Translations under genes and position numbers: made by a program
NCBI RefSeq assembly: GCF_019797745.1
Contig: NZ_VOSI01000002.1
Span: 1-64,000 of the forward strand
DNA from: Edaphocola aurantiacus
GTDB lineage: Bacteria; Bacteroidota; Bacteroidia; Chitinophagales; Chitinophagaceae
DNA: 64,000 nt
Direction: 5' to 3'
Part shown: piece after piece, positions 34,194-42,112 of the stretch
Position numbering within the stretch: the first letter of the stretch is position 1
How the letters are laid out: every line of letters starts with the position of its first letter
The notes under the pieces: generated by a model
Databases searched by the model: none
What the model was told of the DNA's origin: nothing
What the model saw: the letters and a program-made list of their open reading frames with translations, nothing else

Positions 34194-35204
34194 TTAGTGC
34201 ATTGCTGCAGCTATGATATCAAATGAGATGGTGCTGATCTCTGCTGCTCCTATGGTTTGTAGTAAAATATAGTCAATCCCGGATCCGGCTGTTTTCTTAT
34301 CGGCCTGCATCAGTGCAAGTGTGGCTTCTTTGTCAAAAGCCAGACGGTCCGGTAAGTGATATTGCACGATCAGTTTTTGTAACCGTTCTGCTTCTGTAAA
34401 GCCGGTTAATTGTGCAGATAATTGCGCGGCAAAACACATGCCTATGCTTACTGCTGCACCATGGGCCAGCTGATACGGATTTTCTATTGCATGGGCCAGT
34501 GTATGACCGAAGTTGAGCTTCTTGCGTTCTCCCCGTTCAAATTCATCCTGCTGTACCACTCTTGCTTTCAGTAAAGCATTGCGTTGTACCAGTTCGGCTA
34601 ATAATGTATGTTGCTGCTGATAGTCTGCCAGTGCATGTGCTTCCAGCGCGGCAAATAAATCTGCATCATAGATCGCTGCGTGTTTAATGATTTCTGCGAA
34701 ACCATTGATCCATTCTTCCTGAGGAAGCGTACGCAGCAATTGATAATCATACAACAGGAACTCCGGCTGCAGGGTAAGTCCAATCATGTTTTTGGCCATA
34801 CCGATATCCAGCCCATTCTTCCCTCCGATGGCGGCATCTACCATAGCCAGTATCGTTGTCGGTACAAATCCGAAACGAATGCCCCGCTTATATATGCCTG
34901 CAAGGAATCCGGTAAAATCGGTGACTACTCCACCGCCAACACCAACCAGAAAACAGTTACGATCTGCATTGAATGCAAGCAATTCATTTACTGCACGCTC
35001 CAGTACCGTAAGGCTTTTGGCCGCTTCTCCTGCAGGAAGTATGATCACATCTTTGTTGGCAAAGAGGGCTGTATGTGCTGCATAAACATTGGTATCGGTT
35101 ACATAGATTGTGCGTCCGGACAGCAGTTCCGGCAATGCCTCTATTGACGCATCGAAACAAAATTGTGTTGCAGCCTTTGTGAATTGTATCGAAATCGCCT
35201 GCAT
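34194..35204 (-). CDS. aroB: 3-dehydroquinate synthase
   Basis: AroB converts DAHP to 3-dehydroquinate with NAD+ and a divalent metal. The 336-residue protein has the NAD-binding GVGGGVVTDFTGFLAGIYKRGI near 90, TTILAMVDAAIGGKNGLD near 116 and the metal-binding LNFGHTLAHAIE near 230. It is slightly shorter than the usual 350-360 residues. It begins two bases after the DAHP synthase stop codon (translational coupling likely). Confidence 0.96.
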   Translation of the reverse strand: MQAISIQFTKAATQFCFDASIEALPELLSGRTIYVTDTNVYAAHTALFANKDVIILPAGEAAKSLTVLERAVNELLAFNADRNCFLVGVGGGVVTDFTGFLAGIYKRGIRFGFVPTTILAMVDAAIGGKNGLDIGMAKNMIGLTLQPEFLLYDYQLLRTLPQEEWINGFAEIIKHAAIYDADLFAALEAHALADYQQQHTLLAELVQRNALLKARVVQQDEFERGERKKLNFGHTLAHAIENPYQLAHGAAVSIGMCFAAQLSAQLTGFTEAERLQKLIVQYHLPDRLAFDKEATLALMQADKKTAGSGIDYILLQTIGAAEISTISFDIIAAAMH

Positions 35205-35206
35205 GA

Positions 35207-36286
35207 TTAATCTTTTTTCTGATTCATGACCATATCCTGTTGCTTAATGCTCTCCAGGTGTATGGCATCGAAATACTGAATGATGAATTCTTCGCTTAAT
35301 CCCAGGGCGGCACCTTTGGCACATAAACGGTCCAGTATTTCCTTCCAGCGGCTCACCTGGAGAATCGTGACATCATTCTCTTTTTTATATTTACCGATTT
35401 CCTGTACCAGCTGCATACGGCTGGCCAGGAGTTCGATGATTTCATTATCCAACTGGTTTATCTGCGTGCGGTATTTCTGCATCAAGGTGTGCAACTCTTC
35501 CGTGGGCATTTCTTCCTGCCTCCAGATAATCTGATCCAGTATATGCACCAGGTTATCCGGGGTTACTTGCTGACGGGCATCGCTCCAGGCAGCATCGGGG
35601 TTGATATGGGATTCGATCATCACCCCGTCATAGCGCAGGTCCATTGCTTTTTGAATGGTTTCCTGCAACAGGTGGCGATTACCGCAGATATGTGAGGGGT
35701 CAATAATAAAAGGGACATCACTGCATCTGCGTTTCATTTCCAGTGCCAGGTGCCACATGGGTGCATTGCGGTATACGGTATTGCCATAGTGTGAAAACCC
35801 ACGATGTATCAGGCCAATCGCTTTATCTCCCGTTTTCTGCATGCGCTCATAGGCTCCAAGCCAGAGTTCCACATCCGCATTCACCGGGTTCTTGATGTAT
35901 ACTGGTACATCTACACCATACAATACATCTGCGACTTCCTGTACACTGAATGGATTTACAGTCGTACGGGCACCGATCCAGAGTACATCAATTCCGGCTT
36001 TGAGGGCTTCTTCTGTCTGGCGGGCATTGGCCACTTCCACGGCCAGCGGTAATCCGGTTAGTGCTTTGGCCTCTTGCAGCCAGCTCAGTCCAACCGATCC
36101 TACTCCTTCAAAACTACCCGGTCTTGTCCGGGGCTTCCAGATACCGGCGCGTAATATATCTACTCTGCCGGTCTGTTTTAATGCCTCTGCTGTATCCAGT
36201 ACCTGCTCACGCGTTTCGGCACTGCAAGGGCCGGAAATGATCAGGGGTCGTTTCTCTAAAATCTGCTTTATTGTTTCTGCACTCAT
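35207..36286 (-). CDS. aroF: Bifunctional DAHP synthase / chorismate mutase type II
   Basis: The 359-residue protein fuses a class Ib/KDOPS-like DAHP synthase (about 1-255: GPCSAETREQVLDTAEALK near 20, GIWKPRTRPGSFEGVG, DPSHICGNRHLLQE) with an AroQ-type chorismate mutase (about 265-355: YRTQINQLDNEIIELLASR, YKKENDVTILQVSRW). It therefore catalyses the first shikimate step and the first step towards Phe and Tyr; the mutase domain often mediates feedback control in this family. This fusion is typical for Bacteroidota. It heads aroF-aroB-aroA and follows a small zinc-ribbon gene by 20 bases. Confidence 0.95.
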   Translation of the reverse strand: MSAETIKQILEKRPLIISGPCSAETREQVLDTAEALKQTGRVDILRAGIWKPRTRPGSFEGVGSVGLSWLQEAKALTGLPLAVEVANARQTEEALKAGIDVLWIGARTTVNPFSVQEVADVLYGVDVPVYIKNPVNADVELWLGAYERMQKTGDKAIGLIHRGFSHYGNTVYRNAPMWHLALEMKRRCSDVPFIIDPSHICGNRHLLQETIQKAMDLRYDGVMIESHINPDAAWSDARQQVTPDNLVHILDQIIWRQEEMPTEELHTLMQKYRTQINQLDNEIIELLASRMQLVQEIGKYKKENDVTILQVSRWKEILDRLCAKGAALGLSEEFIIQYFDAIHLESIKQQDMVMNQKKD

Positions 36287-36306
36287 GTGATTTCTCTTAA
36301 TATAGT

Positions 36307-36675
36307 TCAGGGCTTATCCCTTTTTACGATCAGCACCCAGTCTGACTCCAGGGACAGATATCCGTATTCGTAACAGAACTGGTATACATGACCTTTCTGT
36401 GTCAGGTGCTGATGGGTATGATAACGGGTTTGAAAACCCTGCTGTAGCAAGGTTTCCCGGCGTACTTTAACCGTCGGTTCTCCCATTTCCATAAACTGCT
36501 GCAAAATTCGCCTATTCTTGCGCAGTATATTGTTAATATTTCGGACAAAATTGTTCTGATCACTGTTTTGCCGGTTATTAAAATGATTACGGCAAGCATC
36601 ATCACAGAATTTTTTATCTGTACGGCCTTTTAGTTGCCTGGAGCAGTCCAGGCAACGCTTTTCTTTGGTTTCCAT
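36307..36675 (-). CDS. Small zinc-ribbon protein
   Basis: The 122-residue product starts at ATG 36675 (codons further upstream lie in the intergenic region shared with ssb). Residues of about 8-28 have CLDCSRQLKGRTDKKFCDDAC, a four-Cys zinc-binding motif. The remainder is basic and helical, with RNINNILRKNRRIL and a C-terminal beta-rich part ending SLESDWVLIVKRD. It probably binds nucleic acid, but I cannot name the family with certainty. It is 20 bases upstream of the DAHP synthase gene on the same strand and may be co-transcribed with it, while ssb is divergent. Confidence 0.78.
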   Translation of the reverse strand: METKEKRCLDCSRQLKGRTDKKFCDDACRNHFNNRQNSDQNNFVRNINNILRKNRRILQQFMEMGEPTVKVRRETLLQQGFQTRYHTHQHLTQKGHVYQFCYEYGYLSLESDWVLIVKRDKP

Positions 36676-36838
36676 AGGTTTCAATTCGGTTTTAGACGAC
36701 AACAAACGGTTACAAACAATTATACCAGTACATAAGTACTTAAATACCGGGTCAGGCCGCTACCCGTCTGCATCTTTGCATCAGCAAGTAACACAAAATA
36801 GCAAACAAATTTCATTATTCATTTTAAATTTTATTCAG

Positions 36839-37237
36839 ATGAGCAGCTTAAACAACAGCGTAAGATTAATCGGTTATGCAGGAGCAGACCCGGAGACTAA
36901 AACCCTGGACAATGGTATTACTGTAGCCCGTGTACGCCTGGCCACGAATGACCGGTACAAAAACAGGAAAGGAGAATGGCAGCATGAAACCACCTGGCAC
37001 CAGATCGTACTCTGGGACAAACTGGCGGCCAAAGCAGAGCAGCAAATATTTAAAGGGACTATGATACTGATTGAGGGTAAGATTACCAGCCGCAGTTATG
37101 TGAATGCCGCAGGACAGGCACAATATATTACCGAAATAAGGGCCGGTAATTATATGCTTCTGGATAAAAAGAACGATCAGCAGTGGCCTGAGCAGGCTGA
37201 GGAAAGCTTTGTAGCAGAAGAGCATCTGCCTTTCTAA
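36839..37237 (+). CDS. ssb: Single-stranded DNA-binding protein
   Basis: The 132-residue product (ATG 36839; the longer upstream frame is non-coding by comparison with the family) has one OB fold: SVRLIGYAGADPETKTLDNG, ARVRLATNDRY, ETTWHQIVLWDKLAAKAEQ, KGTMILIEGKI. The C-terminus EEHLPF is a version of the acidic tip that recruits partner proteins. Its short linker makes it a compact SSB; many genomes carry more than one, so it may be a secondary copy. A palindromic terminator follows. Confidence 0.93.
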   Translation: MSSLNNSVRLIGYAGADPETKTLDNGITVARVRLATNDRYKNRKGEWQHETTWHQIVLWDKLAAKAEQQIFKGTMILIEGKITSRSYVNAAGQAQYITEIRAGNYMLLDKKNDQQWPEQAEESFVAEEHLPF

Positions 37238-37262
37238 ACTAAAACCTGCACCTTAACACCTT

Positions 37263-37305
37263 AATATGCGATTAAAGACAAACGGTTTGTCTTTAATCGC
37301 ATATT
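37263..37305 (+). terminator. ssb terminator, 21-bp perfect inverted repeat
   Basis: The arms 37263-37283 and 37285-37305 are perfect complements around one base (inner half-site AAAGACAAAC). T residues follow on the plus strand. The -7 box of the next gene starts inside its right arm. Confidence 0.7.
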
Positions 37306-37327
37306 TTTGCAAGACAAACATTGTCTT
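37302..37327 (+). promoter_or_regulatory. -7 box and palindrome before the peroxiredoxin gene
   Basis: TATTTTTG (37302-37309) fits TAnnTTTG. Just after it, AAGACAA-aca-TTGTCTT (37311-37327) is an inverted repeat that repeats the half-site AAGACAAAC of the preceding terminator palindrome. It ends five bases before the ATG at 37332. It may be an operator or a 5' hairpin. No good -33 element was found. Confidence 0.45.
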
Positions 37328-37331
37328 ATTT

Positions 37332-37793
37332 ATGCTACAAGCAGGAGATAAAGCTCCCGATTTCAAAGCAATTGACCAATATGGCCAGGAGCACCAGTTA
37401 AAGGATTATAAAGGAAAGAAACTGGCTATTTATTTTTATCCTAAGGATAATACACCAACCTGTACTACACAGGCCTGTAACCTGAGAGACAATTTCAATA
37501 CCTTAAAAGATAAGGGGATTACCATTCTTGGCGTAAGCATTGACGCGACCAAAAGTCATCAGAAATTTTCGGATAAGTTCCAGTTAAACTTCCCTATCCT
37601 GGCTGATGAAGATCACCATATGGTAGATGCTTATCAGGTCTGGCAGCTGAAAAAGTTTATGGGCAGGGAATATATGGGTACTGTGCGTACAACCTTCTTA
37701 ATTAATGAGAAAGGTATTATTGAACACATTATCGATAAGGTAAAAAGTAAGGATCATGCACAGCAGATCCTGGATACCTGGGCCCTGAATTAA
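37332..37793 (+). CDS. bcp: Thioredoxin-dependent peroxiredoxin (BCP/PrxQ type)
   Basis: This thiol peroxidase reduces hydroperoxides with thioredoxin. The 153-residue product (ATG 37332; the longer upstream frame covers a palindrome) has the motif TPTCTTQACNLRDNF near residue 43, with peroxidatic and resolving Cys spaced C-x4-C as in PrxQ/BCP. LGVSIDATKSHQKF and NFPILADEDHHMVDAYQVW follow, as does the late RTTFLINEKGIIEHI strand. It is a single gene, possibly with the unusual palindromic leader. Confidence 0.93.
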   Translation: MLQAGDKAPDFKAIDQYGQEHQLKDYKGKKLAIYFYPKDNTPTCTTQACNLRDNFNTLKDKGITILGVSIDATKSHQKFSDKFQLNFPILADEDHHMVDAYQVWQLKKFMGREYMGTVRTTFLINEKGIIEHIIDKVKSKDHAQQILDTWALN

Positions 37794-37865
37794 ACTTCTG
37801 CCGAATTTTATTATCTTAGTATTATTGTTTGGCATCGCTGCCTTAACATCCGAAAAATATAAATT

Positions 37866-38627
37866 ATGATGAAAAATATCCTGAAAGGAGGACTTTTGAT
37901 CGCTTCTTTATTTGCAACAGGCTTGCAGGCAAAGGCACAGAATGCCAATGAACTGCTCAACTCCCTGTTTGGCAATAAAAACCAGCAAAATACTTCCGGC
38001 ACGAACAGCGCCGGCAACCTGAGCAATGCACAGGTTGTAAGCGGCCTCAAAGAAGCCCTGCGGATAGGAGCCAATAATGCTGCCGGTAAATTATCGGTTA
38101 CAGACGGCTTCTTTAAAAATGCTGCTGTAAAAATTCTCATGCCGCCAGAGGTACAGCAGGTAGAGAAGACCCTGCGTTCTGTAGGTATGGGCGCATTAGT
38201 AGATAAAGCGATCCTGTCGATGAACCGCGCTGCGGAGGATGCATCCAAACAGGCTGCTCCTATTTTCGTCAATGCCATTACGACCATGTCTTTGCAGGAT
38301 GGTGTCGGTATCCTGACTGGTGGCAACAATGCAGCTACCAATTACCTGAAACTGAGAACTTCTGATGCACTTACCCAAGCATTCAGACCAATTATTCAGA
38401 GTTCCCTGCAAAAAGTGGGTGCGACCAATCTCTGGAAAACGGTATTTACTACCTATAACCAGTTACCGCTGGTGAGCCGCAAGGTTAATCCAGACCTGAG
38501 TAGCTATGTGGTACAAAAAGCAATGGACGGTATGTTCTACAGCATTGCACAGGAAGAAGCTAAGATCCGTACAGACCCTGCTGCACAGGTAACCAGCCTG
38601 CTGAAACAGGTGTTCGGAAAGAAATAA
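37866..38627 (+). CDS. DUF4197-type exported protein
   Basis: The 253-residue protein has a signal peptide (about 1-24, ending ATGLQAKAQ). A central region GLKEALRIGANNAAGKLSVTDGFFKNAAVKILMP, then KAILSMNRAAEDASKQAAPIF and DGVGILTGGNNAATNYLKLRTSDAL, matches the DUF4197 family I recall. It is helical, exported and of unknown function. A 23-bp palindromic terminator follows. Confidence 0.85.
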   Translation: MMKNILKGGLLIASLFATGLQAKAQNANELLNSLFGNKNQQNTSGTNSAGNLSNAQVVSGLKEALRIGANNAAGKLSVTDGFFKNAAVKILMPPEVQQVEKTLRSVGMGALVDKAILSMNRAAEDASKQAAPIFVNAITTMSLQDGVGILTGGNNAATNYLKLRTSDALTQAFRPIIQSSLQKVGATNLWKTVFTTYNQLPLVSRKVNPDLSSYVVQKAMDGMFYSIAQEEAKIRTDPAAQVTSLLKQVFGKK

Positions 38628-38638
38628 GAAAACTCATT

Positions 38639-38687
38639 TTATAATCAAAAAAGCGACATGCAGGGCATGTCGCTTTTTTGATTATAA
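38639..38687 (+). terminator. DUF4197 gene terminator, 23-bp perfect stem
   Basis: The arms 38639-38661 and 38665-38687 are perfect complements around AGG; the right arm contains TTTTTT. Confidence 0.85.
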
Positions 38688-38735
38688 TGGCATAAATGGA
38701 GCTAATATGCAGATAAACATTACGCATTTATGAAA

Positions 38736-38768
38736 TTGTTTATTCAATGCCTATTTATATTAATTTTG
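38736..38768 (+). promoter_or_regulatory. Predicted pth promoter close to the start codon
   Basis: TTG (38736-38738), a 22-base spacer and TAATTTTG (38761-38768). The ATG at 38774 follows after five bases, so the mRNA may be leaderless. Confidence 0.5.
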
Positions 38769-38773
38769 CAGCC

Positions 38774-39334
38774 ATGAAATACTTAATCGTTGGCCTGGGC
38801 AATATCGGTTATGAATATGATGCGACCAGGCACAATATCGGTTTTGATGTGGCGGATGCTTTCGTGATCAAACACGGGGGTAAATTTGAACAGGATCGGC
38901 TGGCCTTTGTGGCTAATGTGAAATGGAAAGGGAAGCAATTTGTCGTGATCAAACCGACAACATACATGAACCTGAGCGGAAAGGCCCTTAAGTACTGGAT
39001 GGATAAGGAGAAGATTGTACTCGACAACGTACTTGTTATCGTTGATGACCTGGCGCTTCCTCTGGAGGCTTTGCGCCTGCGCCCCAGCGGCAGTGATGCC
39101 GGCCATAACGGGCTGCGCGATATACAGGCTACACTAGGTACAACCAATTACCCTCGTTTGCGTTTCGGTATCGGCAATAATTTCCCTAAAGGCAAGCAGG
39201 TCGATTTTGTACTGGGTAAATGGAAGCCCGATGAAATGCCTGTAATCCATGAAAAAGTGCTTACCTCAATCGATATTATTGAGAGCTTTGCCGCTATGGG
39301 TATGGCTCGTACCATGAATACTTATAATAAATAA
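38774..39334 (+). CDS. pth: Peptidyl-tRNA hydrolase
   Basis: Pth releases tRNA from peptidyl-tRNA that has dropped off ribosomes. The 186-residue product (ATG 38774 gives the family start MKYLIVGLGNIGYEYDATRHN) carries the catalytic His in TRHNIGFDVAD, KPTTYMNLSGKALKYW, VIVDDLALPLEALRLRPSG and the glycine-rich SGSDAGHNGLRDIQATLG. It has its own promoter. Confidence 0.96.
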   Translation: MKYLIVGLGNIGYEYDATRHNIGFDVADAFVIKHGGKFEQDRLAFVANVKWKGKQFVVIKPTTYMNLSGKALKYWMDKEKIVLDNVLVIVDDLALPLEALRLRPSGSDAGHNGLRDIQATLGTTNYPRLRFGIGNNFPKGKQVDFVLGKWKPDEMPVIHEKVLTSIDIIESFAAMGMARTMNTYNK

Positions 39335-39349
39335 TCTCATTCAAAATAG

Positions 39350-39357
39350 TACCTTTG
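39350..39357 (+). promoter_or_regulatory. -7 box 4 bases before the start codon at 39362
   Basis: TACCTTTG matches TAnnTTTG; the ATG at 39362 follows after TAAG. A clear -33 element was not found. Confidence 0.45.
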
Positions 39358-39361
39358 TAAG

Positions 39362-39886
39362 ATGAATCAGAATACTATCGCATCAATTATTCCTCAGGAT
39401 TTTGATGACAGTTCGCGTGTATGGATCTATCAGAGTACCCGACCATTTAATGAACAGCAGGAATTGGAGATCAATGAACAATTACTGCATTTTATCAGCC
39501 AGTGGAATGCTCATGGAGCACCGGTTAAAGGCTGGGGTAAATTATTGTTCGGTCGTTTTGTAGTACTGATGGCTGATGAAACGCAGGAGAAAGTAAGCGG
39601 CTGCAGTACTGATAGTTCTGTAAGAGTGATCAAGAGCATCGAGCGCCAGTACGAATGCAGCCTGTTTGATCGCCTTTCGATTACCTTCCTGGTAAAAGGC
39701 AAAGCCGAGGTGCTGCCGATGAACCAGGTACAATATGCACTGGATAAGGGTTATATACAACAGGATACTTTACTGTTCAACAACCTGGTATCCAGCAAGA
39801 AGGAGATGCTGGAGCAATGGCTGCAACCGCTGCAGGATAGCTGGCTGGCCCCACGTTTACAATTTTCTACTCCTACCAACTCATAA
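39362..39886 (+). CDS. Conserved Bacteroidota hypothetical protein
   Basis: The 174-residue protein has SRVWIYQSTRPFNEQQELEIN near residue 18, LHFISQWNAHGAPVKGWGKLLF near 42, GCSTDSSVRVIKSIERQYECSLFDRL near 80 and a C-terminal WLQPLQDSWLAP. I recall this pattern as a Bacteroidota protein that is sometimes labelled as an ABC transporter ATPase, but no Walker motifs are visible, so that name is unsupported. The Cys and Arg/Lys-rich middle is notable. dcd starts two bases after its stop codon, implying one transcript. Confidence 0.85.
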   Translation: MNQNTIASIIPQDFDDSSRVWIYQSTRPFNEQQELEINEQLLHFISQWNAHGAPVKGWGKLLFGRFVVLMADETQEKVSGCSTDSSVRVIKSIERQYECSLFDRLSITFLVKGKAEVLPMNQVQYALDKGYIQQDTLLFNNLVSSKKEMLEQWLQPLQDSWLAPRLQFSTPTNS

Positions 39887-39888
39887 AC

Positions 39889-40425
39889 ATGATCTTATCA
39901 GATAAAAAAATCTTAGCTGAGATTGAAAAAGGAACGATTGTTATCGATCCTTATGACAGAAGCTACCTTGGCAGTAATTCTTATGATGTACATCTGGGTA
40001 AATATTTAGCCGTATACAAAGATGCGATCCTGGATGCGAAGGCTCATAATGAGATCACCCATTTCGAAATACCGGAAGATGGTTATGTATTGCAACCGGG
40101 TGTATTATACCTGGGTGTAACACAGGAGTATACCGAGACGCATGAGCATGTGCCTTTCCTGGAAGGAAAATCCTCTACAGGCCGCCTGGGTATTGACATT
40201 CATGCTACCGCGGGTAAAGGTGATGTTGGTTTTTGTAATACCTGGACCCTGGAAATTTCCTGTGTGCATCCCGTTCGGATCTATGCCGGCATGCCGATCG
40301 GTCAGCTGATCTACTTCCCGGTAGACGGCGAGGTGGAGCACCTGTACAATAAAAAACAAAATGCCAAGTATACCGAACGTACGATACGCCCGGTAGAAAG
40401 TATGATGTGGAAAAACAGCTTTTAA
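39889..40425 (+). CDS. dcd: dCTP deaminase
   Basis: Dcd deaminates dCTP to dUTP (in some bacteria further to dUMP), providing dTTP precursors. The 178-residue protein begins MILSDKKILAEIEKGTIVI and contains GSNSYDVHLG and the catalytic region EGKSSTGRLGIDIHATAGKGD with the conserved Ser-Ser-x-Gly-Arg and later IGQLIYFPVDG. It is translationally coupled to the upstream hypothetical gene. Bifunctional status cannot be decided here. Confidence 0.95.
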   Translation: MILSDKKILAEIEKGTIVIDPYDRSYLGSNSYDVHLGKYLAVYKDAILDAKAHNEITHFEIPEDGYVLQPGVLYLGVTQEYTETHEHVPFLEGKSSTGRLGIDIHATAGKGDVGFCNTWTLEISCVHPVRIYAGMPIGQLIYFPVDGEVEHLYNKKQNAKYTERTIRPVESMMWKNSF

Positions 40426-40443
40426 TTTTTATATAGTTATATA

Positions 40444-41598
40444 ATGATGAATATTGGAATCGTCGGTTGCGGAGCCATGGGTAATGGTATTGCCCAGGTA
40501 GCTGCAATGGCCGGACATACAGTTGTGGTTTATGATAACAATGCTGCGGCATTGGACAAAGCCAGACAATCGACAGAAAAAACACTGCAAAAGCTTGCAG
40601 AGAAAGGTAAGATAACTGATGCACAGGCTTTGCTGGCTCAGTATACTTATTCCAGCGATCTGGCTGCACTCAAAGACAGTGGCCTGATCATTGAAGCAAT
40701 CATTGAAAACCTGGATATAAAGAAGGCTGTATTTGCTCAGCTGGAAGCACTGGTACAGGATAGCTGTATCCTGGCATCCAACACTTCTTCCCTTTCTATT
40801 GCCTCTATTGCAGCGGCTTGTACAAAATCGGAAAGGGTGATTGGTATCCACTTCTTTAATCCTGCGCCGGTAATGGCCCTGGTAGAAATCATTCCTGCTA
40901 TACAGACCCGCGAAGGCCTGGCTGATGAGATCAAAGAGCTGATGCTGCAATGGAAGAAAGTACCGGTGCTGACCAAAGATACTCCGGGCTTTATTGTGAA
41001 TCGCGTAGCGCGTCCTTTTTATGGAGAGGCGATCCGCATCATGGAAGAAGGACTGGCGACCAAAGAAGATATTGATCTGGCGATGACGCAGGCAGGTGGT
41101 TTTAAAATGGGACCATTCATGCTGACTGATTATATTGGTCATGATGTAAACTACATTGTTACAGAAACGGTATTTCAGTCATTCTATTACGATCCTAAAT
41201 ACCGTCCGGCATTTGCACAAAAACGCCTGCTGGAAGCGGGCTGGCTGGGTCGTAAATCGGGTAAAGGTTTTTATAATTACGAACAGGGAGAACCTGCTTT
41301 GACTACTGCTTTGTCTGAAAAAGAACAAAAAGCTATTGTAGAGCGCGTTGTATTTATGCTGATCAATGAAGCGGTGGAAGCTCTATACCTGAACATTGCT
41401 ACAGCTGCAGACCTGGATCTGGCGATGACCAAAGGGGTAAACTACCCTAAAGGTTTGCTGCAATGGTGCGATGAGCTGGGTGCAGATTACGTTCTGGCGG
41501 GATTAGATGCCTTGTATCATACCTACCATGATGACCGTTATCGTGCAAGTGCTTTATTAAGAAAATATGGCTCGGAGAAAAGAAAATTCTTCAATTAA
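40444..41598 (+). CDS. 3-hydroxyacyl-CoA dehydrogenase (PaaH/Hbd type)
   Basis: The 384-residue NAD-dependent enzyme starts with a Rossmann fold (MNIGIVGCGAMGNGIAQVAAMAG), has SNTSSLSIASIA near 118, the catalytic His in IGIHFFNPAPVM near 137, and TPGFIVNRVARPF, then two C-terminal 3HCDH segments (the second containing EAVEALYLNIATAADLDLAMTKG), as in PaaH and 3-hydroxybutyryl-CoA dehydrogenase. It oxidises 3-hydroxyacyl-CoA in beta-oxidation or the late phenylacetate pathway. A paaA gene lies 16 kb away in this window. It is the last gene of the run starting at 39362. Confidence 0.92.
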   Translation: MMNIGIVGCGAMGNGIAQVAAMAGHTVVVYDNNAAALDKARQSTEKTLQKLAEKGKITDAQALLAQYTYSSDLAALKDSGLIIEAIIENLDIKKAVFAQLEALVQDSCILASNTSSLSIASIAAACTKSERVIGIHFFNPAPVMALVEIIPAIQTREGLADEIKELMLQWKKVPVLTKDTPGFIVNRVARPFYGEAIRIMEEGLATKEDIDLAMTQAGGFKMGPFMLTDYIGHDVNYIVTETVFQSFYYDPKYRPAFAQKRLLEAGWLGRKSGKGFYNYEQGEPALTTALSEKEQKAIVERVVFMLINEAVEALYLNIATAADLDLAMTKGVNYPKGLLQWCDELGADYVLAGLDALYHTYHDDRYRASALLRKYGSEKRKFFN

Positions 41599-41609
41599 AT
41601 ACATTGAAT

Positions 41610-41645
41610 AAAAAGCGCCGCTACAATATTGTAGCGGCGCTTTTT
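41610..41645 (+). terminator. Perfect 18-bp palindromic terminator
   Basis: The arms 41610-41627 and 41628-41645 are perfect complements (core AGCGCCGCTACAATATTGTA), starting with five A and ending with five T, 12 bases after the dehydrogenase stop codon. Confidence 0.88.
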
Positions 41646-41670
41646 CATGTCAGATGATGACATAAAAAAA

Positions 41671-41691
41671 GAAGGCTCATCAAGAGCCTTC
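41671..41691 (-). terminator. Intrinsic terminator of the DUF2795 gene
   Basis: GAAGGCTC-atcaa-GAGCCTTC (41671-41678, 41684-41691). On the minus strand it is followed by seven T. Confidence 0.85.
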
Positions 41692-41707
41692 CTGAAAAAA
41701 GTCTTCC

Positions 41708-41929
41708 TTAATATTCTTCTTCATTAAAAAAGAAGTCATCCTGGGTTGGGTAATCAGGCCAGATATCTTCTACTCCTTCGTAAAGTTCACCTTCATCTTC
41801 TAACTCCTGAAGGTTCTCTACTACTTCCAGAGGGGCTCCAGAACGGATTGCGTAGTCAATTAATTCGTCTTTTGTAGCAGGCCATGGTGCATCTTCTAAA
41901 TGTGATGCTAATTCTAAAGTCCAAAACAT
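41708..41929 (-). CDS. Small acidic DUF2795-type protein
   Basis: The 73-residue product starts at ATG 41929 (MFWTLELASHLEDAPWPATK); codons upstream to 41995 lie in promoter sequence. ATKDELIDYAIRSGAPLEVVENLQEL is the DUF2795 helix pair. The C-terminal third is very acidic and aromatic (GELYEGVEDIWPDYPTQDDF). It is a conserved Bacteroidota protein of unknown function. It has its own promoter and terminator. Confidence 0.85.
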   Translation of the reverse strand: MFWTLELASHLEDAPWPATKDELIDYAIRSGAPLEVVENLQELEDEGELYEGVEDIWPDYPTQDDFFFNEEEY

Positions 41930-41962
41930 ATTATAATTATTTTCTTGTAGTTTTAATTTCGG

Positions 41963-41995
41963 CAAATGTAAGATATAGTTGATAAAAAAATGCAA
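41963..41995 (-). promoter_or_regulatory. Predicted promoter of the DUF2795 gene
   Basis: On the minus strand TTG (41995-41993), a 22-base spacer and TACATTTG (41970-41963). Confidence 0.5.
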
Positions 41996-42112
41996 GTTTT
42001 TTATCGGGAAATATTAAATTTTAGTTATAAAGCAAAACCCTTGCCAGGAGGGCAAATCGGGATAATAGTATTACATTTACACTCCTTAATAATCACCTTT
42101 TTATTCTGAATT

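Noticed and set aside
36665-36838. N-terminal extension of ssb
   Set aside because: The extra 58 codons overlap the divergent zinc-ribbon gene start and do not resemble any SSB.
37266-37331. N-terminal extension of the BCP peroxiredoxin
   Set aside because: It would be encoded by the terminator palindrome and promoter; the family starts at ATG 37332.
39362-39886. ABC transporter ATPase label for this gene
   Set aside because: No Walker A, Walker B or signature motif is visible.
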